A stretch of 64,000 nucleotides of DNA, from positions 17,944 through 81,943 of the forward strand of contig DLHO01000014.1 in the NCBI GenBank assembly GCA_002483265.1. The letters run 5' to 3'. Of the stretch, positions 7,976-15,943 are shown piece after piece (positions within the stretch are counted from its first letter, which is position 1; every line of letters starts with the position of its first letter). The stretch comes from Flavobacteriales bacterium UBA7666. Lineage in GTDB: Bacteria; Bacteroidota; Bacteroidia; Flavobacteriales_D; Crocinitomicaceae. The notes under the pieces are model-generated. The model had not been told where the DNA came from. It was given only the letters and a program-made list of their open reading frames with translations, and ran no database searches. The position numbers and the translations under genes were made by a program.

Positions 7976-8708
7976 GGTTCTGATTGTTGAAGATACGGTT
8001 GCTGAAAGCGATAAATTGATAGCTACACTAACGGAAAGTCAATTTGATATTGTTGGAGTGGCACGGTCACATCAGGAAGCATTACAGCTTTTTTATGCAA
8101 ACAAGGTAGATGTTGTTGTGATTGATATTTTTCTGAATGGAATTCCTGAAGGGATCACATTCGCAGAAACCCTGAACAATGTTCCTCAATCTTCCAGACC
8201 TTTCGTTTTTTTAACTAGTTCCACAGACAGAAGTATTTTTGAACGTGCAAAATTGACAAAGCCCTATAGCTTTTTATTAAAGCCCTTTAATCCGCTGGAA
8301 GTGCTGTATGCTTTAGAAATGGCTATTGAGAAATTCTACGAACAGCCCGATATTTTTCAAAGTGATGAAGAAGATACGGTGATCAGTTCCGATTTTTTAT
8401 TCATCAAGAAAAAAGACGCACTCAAGAAAGTCGCTATTTCTGATATCATCAATATTGAAGTTGAAGAGCGTTATTGTTCCATTTTTGCGGGAACAGATAA
8501 GTTTGTGATCCAGATTTCACTCACCAAAGTCATTAATTTGCTTGATCCCACTAAGTTTTACCGGGTGCATCGCAATCACATTGTCAATGCGCATGAAATA
8601 GAGGAGATCCAACCATCCGATGGCTTATTGGTCATGAGCAACAAATCCCTTATTCCGATTAGTGATCACTACAAGGAAGTACTGAACCAATTCAAGATTA
8701 TTAAGTAA
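7962..8708 (+). CDS. LytTR-family response regulator
   Basis: 248 aa from ATG 7962; an upstream GTG at 7956 is possible but less likely. The receiver domain holds the acidic pair ED (10-11), phospho-acceptor D55 in VVIDIFLNG, a Thr/Ser switch region (FLTSST) and K in LLKPF. The C-terminal LytTR DNA-binding domain (about 140-248) has the characteristic YRVHRNHIVN signature. It partners the overlapping sensor kinase gene. Targets are unknown; LytTR regulators usually bind paired direct repeats upstream of surface or secretion genes. Confidence 0.92.
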   Translation: MEKIKVLIVEDTVAESDKLIATLTESQFDIVGVARSHQEALQLFYANKVDVVVIDIFLNGIPEGITFAETLNNVPQSSRPFVFLTSSTDRSIFERAKLTKPYSFLLKPFNPLEVLYALEMAIEKFYEQPDIFQSDEEDTVISSDFLFIKKKDALKKVAISDIINIEVEERYCSIFAGTDKFVIQISLTKVINLLDPTKFYRVHRNHIVNAHEIEEIQPSDGLLVMSNKSLIPISDHYKEVLNQFKIIK

Positions 8709-8972
8709 AAAGTTAAAAGTGAGAAATCGAAAGAAGTTTTCATTTATAATATTAGAACTGATTTAAATGAGACACCGATTTTGCTTGTTGAGTTTCTAAC
8801 CCTTTTAAACTTTTCCATTTTCCATTCAAAAGTTCCATGCTTCATTTTTGCTTTTTCATGACATCGATTTCGGATTTCGTGACATTCTGATGAAAACCCA
8901 CCCATAAGTACCCTATACTTGTTTCAGTCAACGATGCAATTGTAAATGACTCGCTGATTAAAATGAAAAAAA

Positions 8973-9392
8973 ATGGAATTACTTGCAGACATAAGACTTT
9001 CTCCACTTCCGGATGCTAAAATGGTCCTTGACGAAGTTAGAGCTTTGGAGTCTTATTTTGAATTGTATTGGCATTATTCCCGCGGAGAAATGCTTTCATT
9101 TGATTTTCCTCAGAGACATCTGAATAAGTTTCCTGACAGATCTTATAAACAGTTGTTGATGACTGCAATAGCGAATCAAATGAATACAATAAACACGTAT
9201 TTAGCCATTCAAAATGAATATTTGAAGAATTACTATGTGTTGTACCTGCATTATGCAAATGGAATGGATATTCCAACAGATTTTCCGGAATCGATTATAG
9301 ATCAGTTTCCAAGTCGAAGTTATATCCATCAGTTGAAAGGTGCAATTACGACACTGCAACATAATATTAATAACGAAAAATCAGCAATGTAA
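8973..9392 (+). CDS. Unknown protein made of two copies of one motif (139 aa)
   Basis: Not recognised. The chain is an internal duplication with a 59-residue period: LYWHYSRGEMLSFDFP ... KFPDRSYKQLLMTAI (about 31-66) is matched by LYLHYANGMDIPTDFP ... QFPSRSYIHQLKGAI (about 90-125). Each copy has an aromatic-rich helix, a DFP turn, an FPxRSY box and a closing helix. No signal peptide or membrane segment. It stands alone between two sensor-kinase operons and is followed by a strong terminator, so it is a separate transcription unit. The repeat and its position are clear; function is not. Confidence 0.65.
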   Translation: MELLADIRLSPLPDAKMVLDEVRALESYFELYWHYSRGEMLSFDFPQRHLNKFPDRSYKQLLMTAIANQMNTINTYLAIQNEYLKNYYVLYLHYANGMDIPTDFPESIIDQFPSRSYIHQLKGAITTLQHNINNEKSAM

Positions 9393-9459
9393 ACAAATTA
9401 CCACACGCTTTTCACTGAAGCAGACACTACAACAGAAACCTAATGTTAGCTTTCACAGG

Positions 9460-9490
9460 AAAGCAGAGGTAGTAGCGGCCTCTGCTTTTA
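9460..9490 (+). terminator. Terminator
   Basis: AAAGCAGAGG (9460-9469) pairs with CCTCTGCTTT (9479-9488), followed by T's. First of three terminator hairpins before the next gene. Confidence 0.85.
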
Positions 9491-9570
9491 TTTAGATTTT
9501 AGGACTAATAATTGCGTAAGAGCTTGTTTAATAGACAAGCAACCGGATAGAAGAATTTCATTCCTCTACC

Positions 9571-9612
9571 AAAAAAAACGGAATTCCTTATTGGTGAATT
9601 CCGTTTTTTTAT
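9571..9612. terminator. Bidirectional terminator
   Basis: A-tract plus CGGAATTC (9571-9586) pairs with GAATTCCG plus T-tract (9596-9610). Confidence 0.85.
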
Positions 9613-9683
9613 TTCTTAAAATTTCATTCCTCCAAACCAACATGAACCAATGGGGAAGAGATTGGAAGGAGTCATTAAAATTC

Positions 9684-9720
9684 AAAATCCCCATCAGCCA
9701 AAGCTGATGGGGATTTTCCC
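9684..9720 (+). terminator. Terminator-like hairpin upstream of the sensor kinase
   Basis: AAAATCCCCATCAGC (9684-9698) pairs perfectly with GCTGATGGGGATTTT (9703-9717). It overlaps the end of a 21-codon ORF (9642-9707). Confidence 0.8.
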
Positions 9721-9851
9721 TTACGCTATAAGTAGTAGAGTAGTTATGTGGGTTATCAGTTTATTTATCTTTAACTACTTTCCAAAGTGTCTGCCTTTTT
9801 CGGACAAACCCTTTTTACAAATTTCTGTTATTTAATTGTTTTGAGAACTAA

Positions 9852-9862
9852 GGGGTAACCCT
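9852..9862 (+). promoter_or_regulatory. GGGGTAACCCT motif, candidate operator
   Basis: An 11-bp near-palindrome identical to 15584-15594, lying about 70 bp before the start of a sensor kinase gene. G/C runs are rare in this AT-rich DNA. Confidence 0.4.
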
Positions 9863-9930
9863 CGGTTTTTAATGAAAACAACGAATGATCCATTTCAAAC
9901 AGGTATTTTTATATTTCAAATTCTCATTGG

Positions 9931-11925
9931 ATGAAGAATCAGTTGATAAGGCTTTTTACTGGATTGTTTCTGTTTGCGTTTTCATTTGGCGCTTGCAAGG
10001 AAACGTCCACTAAAATGAGTTATCATAAGGATCCTATCGAAAAATTGGATAGCACATGTAAATGGCTTTCGGAAAGAACCCATTTTCACAACGAAAAGTA
10101 CTATCCCATCTTCCGGAATTATTATGCGAAACAATTAAAGAGCAAACACTTTGATAAAGCTGCAATTGCACTTGGAGAATTGACAGAGCTTGAAATGTAT
10201 TTTTCGTTTTTTCAGGAAAGCACATTGGATACAATTCGCTCCTTTCAAAAGCACTATGAACAAAAGCTTCCCTGGGATAAGACCTTGTTTGTTGAATCCT
10301 ACATAGGGAATTATTACGTCAATCAGGCGAACTACCGGAAGGCAATCCAATCCTTTCTGAAATTAGTTGTATACAAGCCATTTGATTATAATACCTGTAC
10401 GGAGGTTGCCCATGGATATGGTGATTTGGCGTTTTGTTATTTTGCAATGGGTAAGCATGAACAAGCACTTCGATACAATGCGAAAGCACTTGCATTGTTC
10501 AATCAGACAGATAATTATACTGGTAGGGGTGGAATCTATGATAACATGGCTTTGGTAAGTCTGTATACCAAAAATTATACACAAGCGGAGGTGTATTTTG
10601 ATAAAGCAATGGCGGATTATAGACGTGCAAACGATACAGGAAATGTATTGATTTCATTGCACAATAAAATCATTCTCTATCAGGAAATGAATGATCCCAA
10701 ACAATATGACTTGATTGATTCGACTTATCATTTGTTTATTAAAAGCAAGATTCGGGATGAATCACTTGAAGTGGCTCTTTCTTCTTTTTATGTTGATGTA
10801 TTATTGCATGAGGGTCGTAACTCGGAAGCAAAAGCAGTTCTTTTCGATATGAAGCAAAATGTGGATACCTTGAATTCAGTAGCTTCCGATGCCGATTACA
10901 ATATTGCTTTAGCAAACTATCAGATTAAAGCCGGAGAAGGTATTAAGGATATCGGGTTGATTGAAAAAGCACTACATGCGGTTGAAGATCAGGAAGATTA
11001 TCAAAATCAGATAGCTTTTGCTCAGGTGTTGAAAGATAATGCAGTACTGACTAAGGATTACCAAAAAGCATACATCTTTTCAGAAAAACTGAAGGATGCT
11101 GAAAATAAGATTAGTAATCAGAGAATAATTACAAAAACCATGGAGCTGAATAAGCTTCACGAAACCAAGCGCAAAGAGCAGCAAATCGCTATTCAGAAAG
11201 AAACCATTTCTAATGGGAAGACCATGATCGCTCTTATGTTTTCCTTGATTATGGGCTTGCTTTTAGTCTTGTTTATTGCCTTTTCAAGACAGAGACAGAA
11301 GAAAATCAAAACAGAAAACAAACGCGTTCAACAATATACAAAGCAATTACTCGACAAAACGGAAGAAGAGCGCAGACGCATTGCAAGTGATTTACACGAC
11401 AGTGTGAGCCATGAATTATTGAATCTGAAACATTCGATAGGGGGAAATACGGCTCATTCCGGAGAAAAAATCGATTCCATTATTAAGGATATTCGAAGTA
11501 TCAGTAGAAATCTGCATCCGGTGATGTTTGAGAAAGTTGGTTTATCAGCAAGTATCAACCAATTGCTGGATCGTGCGCAATCCGTGAATCAGTTAATGGT
11601 TACTTCCGATATCGTTTACTGCGGGTTTTTGTCCGTCTCAGATGAATTACAAGTTTATAGAATCATTCAGGAAGCGCTTTCCAATATCATCAAATATGCA
11701 GAAGCAGTGGCCGCAAAAATCATTATTCACGAGGGATCGGATGAGTTGATGATTCAGATCAAAGACAACGGAAAGGGATTTCATGTCGCAGAAACACTTT
11801 CTAAAAAAGATGCCTTCGGATTACATAATATTATTGAAAGAAGTAAAGCCATAGGAGGTTTTGCAAAAATTCATTCCGATAAAAACGGAACCATTATCAC
11901 TATTGACTTAAAGAAAACAACATGA
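9931..11925 (+). CDS. TPR-domain lipoprotein-type sensor histidine kinase (NarL type)
   Basis: 664 aa. The N-terminus is a lipoprotein-like signal (hydrophobic run ending FGAC, Cys 21). Residues of about 60-400 are tetratricopeptide helices; a coiled coil leads to a membrane helix (about 432-450, MIALMFSLIMGLLLVLFIAF). Then come HisKA_3 with H489 in the RRRIASDLHDSVSHE dimerisation box and a HATPase domain (VYRIIQEALSNIIKYA, IQIKDNGKGF, AFGLHNIIER). It phosphorylates the LuxR-type regulator encoded in ATGA overlap. The architecture parallels the kinase at 6221, but the catalytic subfamily differs. Confidence 0.9.
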   Translation: MKNQLIRLFTGLFLFAFSFGACKETSTKMSYHKDPIEKLDSTCKWLSERTHFHNEKYYPIFRNYYAKQLKSKHFDKAAIALGELTELEMYFSFFQESTLDTIRSFQKHYEQKLPWDKTLFVESYIGNYYVNQANYRKAIQSFLKLVVYKPFDYNTCTEVAHGYGDLAFCYFAMGKHEQALRYNAKALALFNQTDNYTGRGGIYDNMALVSLYTKNYTQAEVYFDKAMADYRRANDTGNVLISLHNKIILYQEMNDPKQYDLIDSTYHLFIKSKIRDESLEVALSSFYVDVLLHEGRNSEAKAVLFDMKQNVDTLNSVASDADYNIALANYQIKAGEGIKDIGLIEKALHAVEDQEDYQNQIAFAQVLKDNAVLTKDYQKAYIFSEKLKDAENKISNQRIITKTMELNKLHETKRKEQQIAIQKETISNGKTMIALMFSLIMGLLLVLFIAFSRQRQKKIKTENKRVQQYTKQLLDKTEEERRRIASDLHDSVSHELLNLKHSIGGNTAHSGEKIDSIIKDIRSISRNLHPVMFEKVGLSASINQLLDRAQSVNQLMVTSDIVYCGFLSVSDELQVYRIIQEALSNIIKYAEAVAAKIIIHEGSDELMIQIKDNGKGFHVAETLSKKDAFGLHNIIERSKAIGGFAKIHSDKNGTIITIDLKKTT

Positions 11926-12542
11926 CTATCGTAATTGCTGATGATCATCCATTTACACTTCAGGGAACTCAAAGTTTCGTGGAATCTTATGGATATCAAG
12001 TTATCGCTACCTGCGCGAACGGCGTTTCGGCACTAAACATGATTCAGCTTCGTACACCGGATATTGCCATTTTGGATATCAATATGCCGGCATTAGACGG
12101 ATTGGATGTAGCTAAGAAAGTTCAGGAACTAAAACTTAAAACAAAAGTGATTCTTCTGACTATGCACAATGAAATGACCATTTACAACAAATCGAAAGAA
12201 TATGGGGTTTATGGTTATATTCTGAAGGAACATGCACAAGTTGAATTGAAAAACTGTTTATCTGAAGTAGCAAAAGGAAATCAATACGCTAGTGGATCAT
12301 TACTGAATGACTTGAAAAGTGTTCGGGAAACAGGAACCGGCGAATTAGACAAATTAACCTTTTCTGAAAGAAAGATTATTGAATTGATAGCTCAACAAAA
12401 AACCAGTAAGCAGATTGCTGAAATGCTTTTCCTGTCTGAAAAAACAATTGAAGGTCACCGCTCCAATATCATTGAAAAATTGGGTTTGCCGAAGGAAAAA
12501 AACATTTTACTGAAATGGGCAATGAAAAATGGCTTAGAGTAA
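11922..12542 (+). CDS. NarL/LuxR-family response regulator
   Basis: 206 aa. Receiver domain with acidic pocket DD (7-8), phospho-acceptor D52 in AILDINMP, T in ILLTMH and K in YILKEH; C-terminal LuxR helix-turn-helix (about 143-204) with SERKIIELIAQQKTSKQIAE and SEKTIEGHRSNI. It is translationally coupled to the sensor kinase by ATGA overlap and is its evident partner. The GGGGTAACCCT motif upstream of the kinase gene and of 15494 is a candidate binding site (inference). Confidence 0.93.
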   Translation: MTIVIADDHPFTLQGTQSFVESYGYQVIATCANGVSALNMIQLRTPDIAILDINMPALDGLDVAKKVQELKLKTKVILLTMHNEMTIYNKSKEYGVYGYILKEHAQVELKNCLSEVAKGNQYASGSLLNDLKSVRETGTGELDKLTFSERKIIELIAQQKTSKQIAEMLFLSEKTIEGHRSNIIEKLGLPKEKNILLKWAMKNGLE

Positions 12543-12567
12543 ATATCAAAAGATCCGTAATATATTT

Positions 12568-12610
12568 TCAAAATGAAAAAATCCCTTTTCATTTTGACTG
12601 ATTTTTTTAG
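12568..12610 (+). terminator. Terminator after the regulator gene
   Basis: TCAAAATGAAAA (12568-12579) pairs perfectly with TTTTCATTTTGA (12586-12597), followed by CTGATTTTTTT. Confidence 0.75.
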
Positions 12611-12860
12611 CTGAACATCAGTTAATCGATTTAGCAATTCTTTTTTTAGATGAATTATTTTCGTGATTCGAATGGGGCTTAAAAATGCCTATTTATCAGG
12701 AATACAATGGTTTTACTTGTTTTTTTGTAAGCAAGTCAATCCTTCAAAATTGACTTCATTCGTGATTTTCATACACGAAAATGAAACTTCATTTGGCATG
12801 GTATAGTTGTTGTCTATACGAAAACACCAAGCTGAAACAGTTCATTTAAAATTAAGGAGT

Positions 12861-13262
12861 ATGGCACGTTTTATTTCAATCAGTTTCGTCTTAATCGTAA
12901 TCAGTAATACGTTTATTTTCGCTCAAAAGTATGTGCCCGTTCCAATGAGAATGCTGGTGCAGGAAACCGTTTTGGTTGCAGCTCCATTCATTTCGTCTAA
13001 AGAACTTCCGAAAGCGGTTGATGCAGATCAATTGGCTACAGTTACAATAAACGTTTACAATAATGCGAATTCGAATTATTTGATGCTAGAGGTATTGGGA
13101 GCTTCAAAAGCAATGGAGTTTCAATTAACCAATGCTCATGGAGAAGAAATGTATTCAGGAGCGATATTGGGAACCCAATTAGTAGAAACAGAATCCTGGC
13201 CTGCAGGAACCTACTATTTTTTCTGTGGCGAAAAGCGCGAAAAGATAGATTTGACGAAGTAA
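12861..13262 (+). CDS. Small secreted protein resembling an isolated T9SS-type C-terminal domain
   Basis: 133 aa from ATG 12861; the longer reading begins at TTG 12807 and would push the signal peptide inward. Signal peptide of about 22 residues (MARFISISFVLIVI ... AQ). The mature part is beta-rich and ends LTNAHGEEMYSG ... WPAGTYYFFCGEKREKIDLTK, which resembles the strand order and the GxYfvx...kixl ending of type A T9SS sorting domains, but without a cargo domain. It could be a small beta-sandwich surface protein; I am not sure it is a true sorting signal. It converges on a large T9SS cargo gene. Confidence 0.65.
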   Translation: MARFISISFVLIVISNTFIFAQKYVPVPMRMLVQETVLVAAPFISSKELPKAVDADQLATVTINVYNNANSNYLMLEVLGASKAMEFQLTNAHGEEMYSGAILGTQLVETESWPAGTYYFFCGEKREKIDLTK

Positions 13263-13290
13263 TTTACCAATCAGCAAAATAGAGATAAAA

Positions 13291-13325
13291 GAAAAGCCGG
13301 TTTGAGTATTCAAACCGGCTTTTTC
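13291..13325. terminator. Bidirectional terminator between convergent genes
   Basis: AAAAGCCGGTTTG (13292-13304) pairs perfectly with CAAACCGGCTTTT (13311-13323), with A's before and T's after. Confidence 0.9.
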
Positions 13326-13340
13326 AATATGCTATATTAG

Positions 13341-15494
13341 TTATTGAATACTGATTGCACGTTGTGAAGTTCCATTTTCAGAAACCAAACGAACAAAGTA
13401 AATTCCGGGTTGAACACTTAGATTCATATCAACCAATTTGTTTCCTTGAGTAACTGTTTGGTTTGCAATTTGTTTCCCCTGAGCATCTACAACGATGATT
13501 TGAGCATCTTCATTCAATGCATCAAAAGCGATCTGGAAAGTTCCGTTATTTGGAACAGGATAAATCTGCATAGCCATTTCACCCAATTCAGTAATTCCGG
13601 CAGTACATTCAGTAATAGTTACATTTACACTGTCCATAAGTGTACAGTTTGCATCATCAACAACAGATAGTACAACTTCTCCGGAAGTTTGAACCGCATA
13701 AGAATTGAAGTTGTTGTTTACACCATTCCATGTATATGAATTGTAACCAAAACCTCCAGGAATAATATACAATCCATCTTCAGAACAAACAGTTGTATCT
13801 GCTCCTAAATCAAGTGTGTTGAATGTAAACGTGATTTTATTCGGACAGGTATAGTTTGCTGCTGTTGAAGCTAATCTGGAAGCACTGTCTGCAATCTCGA
13901 AGTAAAACAAAGTTTCATCATCACCACCAAAAGCAGTCGTACTGCCTTCGTAGTGTCCGTAAAAACGGTGATTTGTAGGATGAGCAATAAAACTAGCCAT
14001 GTCTGAGAAATCCGTTATTGCTAGGACGTTTATTGTTGTGTCAACAGTGAAATTGTAATCAACGATGAAACCATTGTCATCTCTATAGTATCCGTGACGA
14101 TTCGTACCATCAAATCCGGACATACCCCAATCAGCCCAATTTTCAGAACCTTGAACCCCTAAGTTGTGCTGTCCCATTGGTGTAACCATTCCGTTTAAAA
14201 TGGAGATGTGGTAAAAATCATAAGTTCCATTAGCTGTTCCAACAATCACTTCATTGTATCCGGCTAGGATAAGAGCCTGATCATCGATACCAATTGAAAT
14301 CGGTTGAGATAACAGAATGATCTCATTACCAAAACTCAAATCTTCGTTCAATGAGCGCAACGCATTCATTGTGAAATAATCGTCATTATCACTGTTTGGT
14401 GTGAAAGGATAAGTAGTATTATAAAGAGTATACAATTTCAATTGTGCCAGGTCAGTAAAGATTCCGTCACGTAATGGTAAGTCAATACCATTTTGCATAT
14501 CCAGATCAAATCGCCCGGTAGCATCATCTCCTACGATGTATACATAGTTTGCTGTAACGGCAATTCCTCCACGGTCATCTCCTGTAAGCTGTTCATGATC
14601 AATTACTTGATAGCCAGTTGTGTCAATGGAGTCAATTGCATAGTAAAATGGACTGGATACCGCAGCAGAAAATACTTCCGTTGGACTAATAATAATGGGA
14701 TTCAAAGTAACATCTGTTCCCATTTCGATCACATTGGATAGACTCAAGTCTGTTGCATAAACGGTAGAAATATTCCCTGTATTGAAGATAGGAGTATTGT
14801 TTTCACAAGTTGCAATGGACTGATCAGCCGGGTTTTCAAGAACCATGAATGTGGTAGCTTGTTCTGTGTAACATCCGTTTGCTTCGGTGAATTGGTAAGT
14901 AACAGTATGTACACCGGAAGATAAATTGGACACATCCAATACGTTATTTGTAATTCCGCTTCCCAAAAAATCACCTCCTGCAGGTGATCCCACTAAATTA
15001 AAAGGACCTTCTGATTGACAAAAAATGCTGTCTGTAGCAAAAGCAAAATTGGCTTGTTGTACAGGAATACCTGTTGTACAATATCTGTAATCAAGTTTCG
15101 CACTCATTCTGTTGTAATTGCAATAAGGATTTACATTTCCTTGTTTTACAATTTTATAAACTACAGTTGTCCCATAAGTATTGATAGTTGCCATGGGGAT
15201 TGTAATTGCAGCTGTAAATTCAGTACAATCGTAAAAATTCGTCGCTGTAAAGTTCCCTACAAGTGCCAATCCAGGACCATAAATATTGTAAGAGCTTCCT
15301 GGGTTAAAATACGCATCAACATCAATGGTTAAGACCGCATCTTCGTAGGCACCATTAGAAATACCGTTGAAGATATAAACCATCGTGTCGCTGGTGTAAT
15401 TGATGTAATTGTAATTATCATTTGTTGGTGTACTTCCATAACTTGAATAAGTTTGGGAATAACTATTGAATGTGGAAAGCATAGCTGTGAGCAT
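13341..15494 (-). CDS. Large secreted protein with T9SS type A sorting domain (signal peptide out of frame)
   Basis: 717 aa from the internal ATG. The last 75 residues are a type A T9SS sorting domain (YPVPNNGTFQIAF ... NQTVTQG ... GIYFVRLVSENG), so the protein is exported and then carried across the outer membrane. The middle is beta-rich: an SPAGGDFLGSGI block typical of gliding-type surface proteins, a propeller-like section and a second LGADTTVC block. From the listed start the signal peptide is short and lacks positive charge. Adding one A to the A7 run at 15511-15517 would join an upstream ATG (15518-15520) and give a perfect signal peptide, MKKNYLILSMLTAML.... See the slip-site entry. 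Confidence 0.85.
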   Translation of the reverse strand: MLTAMLSTFNSYSQTYSSYGSTPTNDNYNYINYTSDTMVYIFNGISNGAYEDAVLTIDVDAYFNPGSSYNIYGPGLALVGNFTATNFYDCTEFTAAITIPMATINTYGTTVVYKIVKQGNVNPYCNYNRMSAKLDYRYCTTGIPVQQANFAFATDSIFCQSEGPFNLVGSPAGGDFLGSGITNNVLDVSNLSSGVHTVTYQFTEANGCYTEQATTFMVLENPADQSIATCENNTPIFNTGNISTVYATDLSLSNVIEMGTDVTLNPIIISPTEVFSAAVSSPFYYAIDSIDTTGYQVIDHEQLTGDDRGGIAVTANYVYIVGDDATGRFDLDMQNGIDLPLRDGIFTDLAQLKLYTLYNTTYPFTPNSDNDDYFTMNALRSLNEDLSFGNEIILLSQPISIGIDDQALILAGYNEVIVGTANGTYDFYHISILNGMVTPMGQHNLGVQGSENWADWGMSGFDGTNRHGYYRDDNGFIVDYNFTVDTTINVLAITDFSDMASFIAHPTNHRFYGHYEGSTTAFGGDDETLFYFEIADSASRLASTAANYTCPNKITFTFNTLDLGADTTVCSEDGLYIIPGGFGYNSYTWNGVNNNFNSYAVQTSGEVVLSVVDDANCTLMDSVNVTITECTAGITELGEMAMQIYPVPNNGTFQIAFDALNEDAQIIVVDAQGKQIANQTVTQGNKLVDMNLSVQPGIYFVRLVSENGTSQRAISIQ

Positions 15495-15510
15495 GCTTAA
15501 GATTAAGTAA

Positions 15511-15520
15511 TTTTTTTCAT
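15511..15520 (-). other. Start codon plus A7 run, putative frameshift or slip site
   Basis: On the minus strand, ATG (15520-15518) is followed by seven A's. As given, this frame reads five codons and stops (TAA). With eight A's it reads through into the T9SS cargo gene with a basic N-terminus, hydrophobic core and SYSQ-T cleavage site. A sequencing error, a slipped-strand on/off switch or transcriptional slippage could each explain it. Confidence 0.7.
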
Positions 15521-15583
15521 ATATAGATTTTGGGTAAAACTAGGTCTTTTGCAGGTCGAAATATTCCCGGGTAAGTAGAACAG

Positions 15584-15594
15584 GGGGTAACCCT
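15584..15594 (-). promoter_or_regulatory. GGGGTAACCCT motif, candidate operator
   Basis: Identical to 9852-9862. It lies 64 bp upstream of the A7-adjacent ATG of the T9SS cargo gene. Confidence 0.4.
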
Positions 15595-15720
15595 ATGGTA
15601 CGGGAAGAGGCATAAATAGTGACTTTCAGGCTCTGAAGGTCTAACTTGTTTTATAGAGGTGTTTGAATATCAGCAGATTGGTTCCGTTAATAGTTAAAAT
15701 TCACCCGAATCCAACGAATA

Positions 15721-15737
15721 ACAGGGGTTTCCCCTGT
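15721..15737. promoter_or_regulatory. Perfect 7-bp inverted repeat ACAGGGG/CCCCTGT
   Basis: Two 7-bp arms around TTT. It shares the GGGG-N3-CCC layout of the two GGGGTAACCCT motifs and may bind the same regulator. Confidence 0.35.
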
Positions 15738-15943
15738 ATCGGCAATTGAGTAGTACATTCAACGGCATGTAAAAGCTCCGCTAAACTCAGTTTTTTTGTG
15801 AATGGAAAACAAAACATTCCCATTACCGACTAAAAAGTACCGTTCACCGAATTTTTGCAATTTACCGCTCAACGAGTCGTCAGAATGCCTAATTTTAAGA
15901 GTCTTTTTTGAATGAAAAGACAGACTAATCTGTTTTAAGATTC

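Larger units (their letters stand above)
9393..9930. other. Intergenic region with three terminators and a GGGGTAACCCT motif
   Basis: 538 bp without a confident gene. Terminator hairpins lie at 9460, 9571 and 9684. The near-palindrome AGGGGTAACCCTC at 9851-9863 recurs at 15583-15595 and is a candidate operator for the kinase gene at 9931. Confidence 0.55.
15495..15943. other. Divergent intergenic region with GGGG-N3-CCC sites
   Basis: 449 bp between a minus-strand cargo gene and a plus-strand ABC operon. Apart from the slip site, it contains GGGGTAACCCT (15584-15594) and the perfect inverted repeat ACAGGGG-TTT-CCCCTGT (15721-15737). No ORF. Confidence 0.5.

Noticed and set aside
9650..9835. 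61-codon ORF on the plus strand
   Set aside because: It spans a perfect terminator hairpin and has no recognisable features.
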